64,000 nucleotides of DNA from Massilia forsythiae (GTDB lineage: Bacteria > Pseudomonadota > Gammaproteobacteria > Burkholderiales > Burkholderiaceae_D): contig NZ_CP051685.1 of assembly GCF_012849555.1 (NCBI RefSeq), forward strand, positions 3,534,001 to 3,598,000, written 5' to 3'. The notes beneath the pieces are model-generated. The model saw nothing but the letters and a program-made list of their open reading frames with translations, ran no database searches and had not been told where the DNA came from. A program made the translations under genes and the position numbers. Of this stretch, positions 59,154-64,000 are shown one piece after another (position 1 is the stretch's first letter; every line of letters begins with the position of its first letter).

Positions 59154-61253
59154 TTGACCGATCATCTTCCCATGCCAGGCGCCGGCGCCGGCGAGCCCAT
59201 TCCTTCCGCATCCGCCGAACAGTCGCCGGCACAGGCGTCCGGCCAGGCGCCCGGCAAATACGACGAGGAAGTCGACCGCATCTTCGGCGCCGGCGGCCCG
59301 CTCGCGCCCGCGGTCGGCACCTTCAAGCCGCGCCAGTCGCAGACCGAGATGGCCAAGGCGATCGCGCACGCGATCGGCACCCAGGGCACGCTCATCGCCG
59401 AGGCCGGCACCGGCACCGGCAAGACCTTCGCCTACCTGGTGCCGGCACTGCTGTGGGGCGGCAAGACGATCGTCTCGACCGGGACCAAGAACTTGCAGGA
59501 TCAATTGTTCTCGCGTGACATCCCGACCGTGCGTGCCGCCCTGCGCGCGCCGGTGTCGGTGGCGCTGCTCAAGGGCCGCGCCAACTACGTCTGCCACTAC
59601 CACCTGGAACGCACGCTGCAGAACGGCCGCCTGACCTCGCGCGACGACGTCGGCCACCTGCGCGAGATCTCGCGCTTCATGAAGATGACCAACTCGGGCG
59701 ACAAGGCCGAGCTGGCCAAGGTGCCGGAAACCGCGTCCGTGTGGAACCTGGTGACCTCGACGCGCGAGAACTGCGTCGGCCAGGAGTGCCAGTACTACCA
59801 GGATTGCTTCGTGATGAAGGCGCGCCGCGAAGCCCAGCAGGCCGACGTGGTGGTGGTCAACCACCACCTGTTCTTCGCCGACGTGGCGCTGAAGGAAGGC
59901 GGCATGGCCGAGCTGCTGCCGGCCGCCAACACCATCGTGTTCGACGAGGCGCACCAGCTGCCCGAGGTGGCGACGCTGTTCTTCGGCACCACCGTTTCCA
60001 CCTCGCAGGTGCTGGAACTGTGCCGCGACGTGCTGGCCGAGGGCCTGGCGCACGCGCGCGGCAGCCCGGACTGGGCCAAGGTCGTGACGGTGGTGGAAAA
60101 GGCGGCGCGCGACCTGCGCCTGACCTTCCCCGAGGGCGGCACGCGCCTGTCGCTGCCGCAGATCCCGCCCAGTTCGGACTTCTTCCCGGCGCTGGAAAAG
60201 CTGAAGGAAGAGCTGGAAGGCCTGGTCGACGTGCTCGAGGAAAACGCCGAGCGTGCCGAGACGCTGGAGCAGTGCCGCGTGCGCGCGGTCGAGCTGCTGG
60301 AACAGTTCAAGGCGTGGAAAGCCGAACCGCCAAAGAAGAGGGAGCCGAAGAAGGCCAAGGATGCCGACCCCGGCGAGGAAGAAGCCGGGAGCGGCGACGC
60401 GGTATTGTGGGTCGAAGCCTTCGCTTCCGCACTGCAATTGCACAAGACGCCGCTGTCGATCGCGCCGATCTTCGCCGGCCAGCGCGCCGGCAGCCCGCGC
60501 AGCTGGATCTTCACCTCGGCCACGCTGGCGGTGAAGAACGACTTCAAGCATTTCACCGCCCAGCTCGGCATGACCGGCGAGCCCGCCGTTACCTGGCCCA
60601 GCCCCTTCGATTACCAGGAGCAGGGTATCCTGTACGTGCCGACCGGCCTGCCGGAACCGAACACCATGGGCTATACCGACGCCGTGGTCGACGCGGCGCT
60701 GCCGGTGATCGAGGCCGCCGGCGGGCGCACCTTTTTCCTGTGCACCACGATCCGCGCCGTCAACCGCGTGGCCGAGCGCCTGCGCGCCGAGTTCGCCGCG
60801 CGCGGCCTGGCGTTCCCGCTGTTCGTGCAGGGCGAGCGCGGCCGCACCGAACTGCTGGATTCCTTCCGCAACGCCGGCAACGCGGTGCTGGTGGGCAGCC
60901 AGAGCTTCTGGGAAGGCGTCGACGTGCGCGGCGAGGCGCTGTCGCTGGTGATCATCGACAAGCTGCCGTTCGCGCCGCCGGACGACCCGGTGCTGGCCGC
61001 GCGCATCGAGATCATGGAAAAGAAGGGCATGAACGGCTTCGTCCACCACACGCTGCCGGAAGCCATCATCAACCTGAAGCAGGGCGCCGGGCGCCTGATC
61101 CGCGACGTCGACGACCGCGGCGTGCTGATGCTGTGCGACCCGCGCGTGATCAGCAAGCCCTACGGCCGGCGCATCTGGCAGAGCCTGCCGCCGTTCCGGC
61201 GCACGCGCGTGCAGGCGGACGTGATCGACTTCTTCAGGCAGCCCAAGCCGTAG
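59154..61253 (+). CDS. ATP-dependent DNA helicase, DinG/YoaA family
   Basis: A 699-residue XPD-like superfamily 2 helicase. The start may be TTG 59154 or ATG 59172; neither has a good ribosome-binding site. Motif I EAGTGTGKTFAYL (Lys90), motif II FDEAHQLPE (Asp264), motif III TSATLAV, and motif VI INLKQGAGRLIRD are present. Cysteines in YVCHYH, NCVGQEC and QDCFVM are placed to bind a [4Fe-4S] cluster as in YoaA and DinG. An Ala/Lys/Glu-rich linker (PPKKREPKKAKDADPGEEE) lies near residue 390. It probably helps resolve replication blocks. Confidence 0.92.
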   Translation: MTDHLPMPGAGAGEPIPSASAEQSPAQASGQAPGKYDEEVDRIFGAGGPLAPAVGTFKPRQSQTEMAKAIAHAIGTQGTLIAEAGTGTGKTFAYLVPALLWGGKTIVSTGTKNLQDQLFSRDIPTVRAALRAPVSVALLKGRANYVCHYHLERTLQNGRLTSRDDVGHLREISRFMKMTNSGDKAELAKVPETASVWNLVTSTRENCVGQECQYYQDCFVMKARREAQQADVVVVNHHLFFADVALKEGGMAELLPAANTIVFDEAHQLPEVATLFFGTTVSTSQVLELCRDVLAEGLAHARGSPDWAKVVTVVEKAARDLRLTFPEGGTRLSLPQIPPSSDFFPALEKLKEELEGLVDVLEENAERAETLEQCRVRAVELLEQFKAWKAEPPKKREPKKAKDADPGEEEAGSGDAVLWVEAFASALQLHKTPLSIAPIFAGQRAGSPRSWIFTSATLAVKNDFKHFTAQLGMTGEPAVTWPSPFDYQEQGILYVPTGLPEPNTMGYTDAVVDAALPVIEAAGGRTFFLCTTIRAVNRVAERLRAEFAARGLAFPLFVQGERGRTELLDSFRNAGNAVLVGSQSFWEGVDVRGEALSLVIIDKLPFAPPDDPVLAARIEIMEKKGMNGFVHHTLPEAIINLKQGAGRLIRDVDDRGVLMLCDPRVISKPYGRRIWQSLPPFRRTRVQADVIDFFRQPKP

Positions 61254-61362
61254 GCGCCGTGCCGGCGCGGGCCTGGCGGCCGAGGCTGAGCGCGCTTGTG
61301 CTCCCACAACATGCGCCATGGGTGGATTGCTAGAGTCTCCAGGACTTCGACAGGAGACCGCA

Positions 61363-61968
61363 ATGGCAATCCGTTACGGCTGTTTCTTCAGCTATGCCCA
61401 TGGCCGGCATGAGCTCATGCGGCAGTTCAAGGCCACGCTGGTGGATGCCCTGCGCTGCTACCTCGAACCCCATTTCGACGACGAAGACGAACTCTTCGTC
61501 GATACCGACCAGCTCGGCGGCGGCGACGACCTCGACCGCAAGATCGCGCGCGCGTTGTGCGAAAGCGCCTGCATGGTGCTGATCTACACGCCGAAGTACG
61601 AAGCGCACGCCTACACGCGGCGCGAATACGCGGCCATGCGCCTGCTGGAAGCCGAGCGCAGCGCGTGGTACCAGCTGCCCAGCCGGCTGATCATCCCGGT
61701 CATCATGACCCGCCACCCCGACCGGCTGCCGCCGCAGATCACCGAATCGTTCTACGTCGATTTCTCGCGCTTCACGATGGCGACGGGCGACCTCAAGTCG
61801 AACACCGACTTCCTGCCGGACATCGACAAGATGGTCCAGCGCATCGCCGCCCATTACCAGCTCCAGAAAAGACACATGCCGCCGGGGCACGATTGCAACC
61901 AATTCGTGCTGCCCGCTGTCCCACCGCCATGGCGCGAGAGCCCGGACCCAACCTTCCCCAAAAAATAA
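61363..61968 (+). CDS. TIR-domain protein
   Basis: A 201-residue protein whose first ~165 residues form a TIR domain: RYGCFFSYAHGRHELMRQF (strand A and box 1), ELFVDTDQLGGGDDLDRKIA (BB-loop region), CMVLIYTPKYEAHAYTRREY with Glu88 at the position of the catalytic glutamate of NADase TIR domains. The C-terminus is a His/Pro-rich tail. The ATG at 61363 has CAGGAG upstream; an ATG at 61318 is less likely. It is followed by a KGGVGR-family ATPase homologue 8 bases downstream, so the two form a module. NAD-cleaving effector or signalling roles are inferred from the family. Confidence 0.82.
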   Translation: MAIRYGCFFSYAHGRHELMRQFKATLVDALRCYLEPHFDDEDELFVDTDQLGGGDDLDRKIARALCESACMVLIYTPKYEAHAYTRREYAAMRLLEAERSAWYQLPSRLIIPVIMTRHPDRLPPQITESFYVDFSRFTMATGDLKSNTDFLPDIDKMVQRIAAHYQLQKRHMPPGHDCNQFVLPAVPPPWRESPDPTFPKK

Positions 61969-61976
61969 GGAGCCCT

Positions 61977-63230
61977 ATGGATACCACCCGCATCACCGCG
62001 CAGCCGGCCGGGATGGCCGGCGAGGTGACGACGTTTTATTCCTACGACAGCGCCCCCGTGCGCAGCCTGGCGCTCGCGCATGCCGGCTGGCTGCTGGCCG
62101 GGCGCCGCCAGGCGCAGACGCCGGTGCTGATGATCGACTGGGACCTCGACAGTCCGGGCCTGCACCATTATTTCCAGCGCGGCGACGGCCAGCGCGCCGG
62201 CGTGCTCGAACTGTTCGAAGGGTGCCGCGACCGGTTGCGCGGCGAGGACGGCGCCGCGCGCGGCGACGGCGAGGGCGCCGAGGCGCTGGCCGCGCGCGTG
62301 CTCGACGCCATCGACTGGGACGCGCATATCGAGCGCGTGGACGATGTGCGCCCGCTGTACCTGATGCGCGCCGGCCGCTTCGACGACAGCTACGGCGAGC
62401 GCGCCGACCGCATCGACTGGGACGCGCTGTTCGGCACCTGCCCGGCGCTGTTCCGCAGCTTTGCCGCCGGCCTCAAGCGGCGCTTCGCCCACGTGCTGGT
62501 CGATTGCCGGGGCGGGCGCTCGGCCGCCGCCAGCGTCTGCACCGCGCTGCTGCCCGACAAGGTGGTCGGCCTGTTCACCCCCGACCGGCGCAGCCTGGAC
62601 GGCCTGGCCGGCGTGGTGGCGCGCGCGCTCGACTACCGCTGCAGCCACGAGGACGAGCAGCGCCCGCTGCTGGTGTATCCGCTGCCCAGCCCGGTCGACA
62701 GCGCCGGCGAGGCGCGCCTGCGCTGGCGTCTCGGCGATGCGCAGCAGGGCGGCGCCGGCTACCAGGCCGCGCTCGAGGAATTGCTGGGCCGGTGCTACGG
62801 CATCTCCGCCATGTGCCTCGACAGCTACCTGGACGAGGTGGTGCTGCCGCAGGCCGGCCTGCTGGGCGCGGCCCTGCCGTCCGGCCGCGGGCACCGCGGC
62901 AAGCGCGACCGGCTGGGCGCGGTGCGCAGCATCGAGGCGCTGCTCGAATGGCTGGAACCAGGCCATTTTCCCTGGCGTTCGCTGGTCGAGGTGCGCCTGC
63001 TGCAGGCGATCGAGGCCTTGCGCGAGCGCGCCGCCGATCCGCAGGCGCCGGTCCTGCTGCGCGAAATGGCGCGCCTGGGCGAATCCTACCTGAGCCAGCA
63101 GGACGAACTGGAGGCGGCGCGCTGCATCGAACGCCACGCGATCGCGCTGCAGAAAGGCATCCATGCGATGGAAGAGGGCAAGCGCGGCCTGCCGGCGGCG
63201 CGGCGGCACGGCGAGGCGCGCATGACCTAG
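61977..63230 (+). CDS. KGGVGR-family P-loop ATPase homologue with degenerate P-loop
   Basis: A 417-residue protein; AGGAG precedes the ATG at 61977. The opening resembles SIMIBI-type 'KGGVGR' ATPases found with TIR and other conflict genes: [20 protein letters not shown], then [17 protein letters not shown], where the usual FYSYKGGVGRSMALA has become [15 protein letters not shown] (residues 20-34). The P-loop Gly and Lys are thus lost, while the Walker-B-like DWDLDSPG (54-61) is kept. DCRGGRS and [14 protein letters not shown] also fit the fold. The C-terminal ~150 residues are helical, perhaps TPR-like ([20 protein letters not shown]). It probably senses or scaffolds for the TIR protein. Confidence 0.75.
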   Translation: MDTTRITAQPAGMAGEVTTFYSYDSAPVRSLALAHAGWLLAGRRQAQTPVLMIDWDLDSPGLHHYFQRGDGQRAGVLELFEGCRDRLRGEDGAARGDGEGAEALAARVLDAIDWDAHIERVDDVRPLYLMRAGRFDDSYGERADRIDWDALFGTCPALFRSFAAGLKRRFAHVLVDCRGGRSAAASVCTALLPDKVVGLFTPDRRSLDGLAGVVARALDYRCSHEDEQRPLLVYPLPSPVDSAGEARLRWRLGDAQQGGAGYQAALEELLGRCYGISAMCLDSYLDEVVLPQAGLLGAALPSGRGHRGKRDRLGAVRSIEALLEWLEPGHFPWRSLVEVRLLQAIEALRERAADPQAPVLLREMARLGESYLSQQDELEAARCIERHAIALQKGIHAMEEGKRGLPAARRHGEARMT

Positions 63231-63360
63231 CGCCGGCGATCGCGCTGGCGCGGCGGCGCGGTGTGGTGCATCCGCTACGCCGGCGCAGCGCGCGGCGGTG
63301 AACAAGAAATGTGCAGCGGCGTGGATCGCTGTTCCCGTTGCTTCAGGTAAAATCCCATGC

Positions 63361-64000
63361 ATGCGAATCCTTATCAGTAACGACGACGGCTACCTCGCCC
63401 CCGGCATCAACGCCCTGGCCGATGCCCTGGCGCAGGTGGCCGAGATCGTGGTGGTCGCCCCCGACAGCAACCGCTCGGGCGCGTCGAACTCCCTGTCGCT
63501 GGACCGCCCGCTGTCGGTCTCGAAGGCCGCCAACGGTTTCTTCTTCACCAACGGCACGCCCAGCGATTGCGTGCACATCGCGCTGACGGCGATGCTCGAC
63601 GCGCCGCCCGACCTGGTGGTTTCCGGCATCAACAACGGCCAGAACATGGGCGACGACACGCTGTACTCCGGCACCGTGGCGGCCGCCACCGAGGCTTACC
63701 TGTTCGGTATCCCGGCGATCGCGTTTTCGCAGGTCAGGAGCGGCTGGGCCGAGGTGGAATCGGCGGCGCGGGTGGCGCGCGACATCGTGCTGCGCGGCTT
63801 CGACACGCTGGATGCGCCCTTCCTGCTGAACGTGAACATCCCGAACCTGCCGTATGAACGGATGGGGCCGCTTACCCCGACCCGCCTCGGCCGCCGCCAC
63901 CACTCCGAGCCGGTGATCCGCGCCCAGGATCCGCGCGGACGGGAAATTTTCTGGATCGGTGCGCCCGGCGCTTGCCGCGACGCCGCGGAAGGCACCGATT
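63361..64000 (+). CDS. surE: 5'/3'-nucleotidase SurE (3' end outside the window)
   Basis: The first 213 codons of SurE, running off the right edge. [20 protein letters not shown] carries the metal-binding Asp pair in [34 protein letters not shown] and [21 protein letters not shown] are all family motifs. The enzyme dephosphorylates nucleoside monophosphates and short polyphosphate. Family members are about 250 residues, so 35-40 residues are missing. It probably starts the usual surE-pcm-type stationary-phase group to the right of the window. Confidence 0.96.
   Translation, partial: MRILISNDDGYLAPGINALADALAQVAEIVVVAPDSNRSGASNSLSLDRPLSVSKAANGFFFTNGTPSDCVHIALTAMLDAPPDLVVSGINNGQNMGDDTLYSGTVAAATEAYLFGIPAIAFSQVRSGWAEVESAARVARDIVLRGFDTLDAPFLLNVNIPNLPYERMGPLTPTRLGRRHHSEPVIRAQDPRGREIFWIGAPGACRDAAEGTD

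Overview
The window is high-GC DNA that reads like a chromosome of a betaproteobacterium of the order Burkholderiales, most probably the family Oxalobacteraceae (Massilia/Telluria/Duganella type). The reasons are the TCA block mdh / GntR regulator / sdhCDAB-sdhE-gltA, the sucA-sucB-lpd-zapE block, a DUF2863 gene, PEP-CTERM proteins and abundant REP-like palindromes. The genus call is inference. I see no rRNA, tRNA, CRISPR array, prophage or intact insertion sequence.

Layout. 0-6.7 kb: the 5' end of a gene leaving the window, a secreted SGNH/GDSL hydrolase, then a leftward glycan cluster (two GT4-like glycosyltransferases, a truncated short-chain dehydrogenase, a GmhB-like phosphatase and a GT9 heptosyltransferase-like enzyme). 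6.9-8.5 kb: two hydrophilic stress-type proteins (one with KGG repeats) diverging from an AT-rich regulatory region. 8.5-17.4 kb: M14 carboxypeptidase, CYTH protein and serine hydrolase in a tight run, a five-PAS hybrid histidine kinase, DUF2863, and a Fur-boxed PKHD-type hydroxylase (PiuC). 17.5-29.6 kb: TCA genes acnA, a CitE-like lyase and mdh leftward; a GntR regulator, sdhCDAB, sdhE and gltA rightward, with a perfect palindromic operator between mdh and gntR.

29.7-49.3 kb: about 20 kb of accessory genes separates gltA from sucA, which are usually close in this order. It holds DUF3297, a SnoaL-like protein, a GGDEF/EAL protein, PEP-CTERM proteins (one broken), an SRAP protein, GluQ, DUF421, a two-component system with Pro/Ala-rich low-complexity segments, a triple-CheW plus four-PAS soluble chemoreceptor pair, and an iron-regulated electron-transfer operon (PepSY-TM, DUF2271, DUF4198, ApbE, flavodoxin-reductase-like). 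The DUF2271 protein carries a DGVSGAT motif matching the ApbE flavinylation consensus.

49.6-57.8 kb: sucA, sucB, a small PspC/SHOCT protein, lpd, zapE and a coiled-coil lipoprotein. 57.8-64 kb: PP2C phosphatase, DUF465, a DinG/YoaA-type helicase, a two-gene module of a TIR-domain protein plus a KGGVGR-family P-loop ATPase homologue whose P-loop is degenerate, and surE cut by the right edge.

The most interesting points are the TIR/degenerate-KGGVGR pair (candidate conflict or defence module), the Fur-controlled flavinylation operon whose Fur box abuts the first start codon, and three families of intergenic palindromes, one of which occurs as inverted doublets at three loci.
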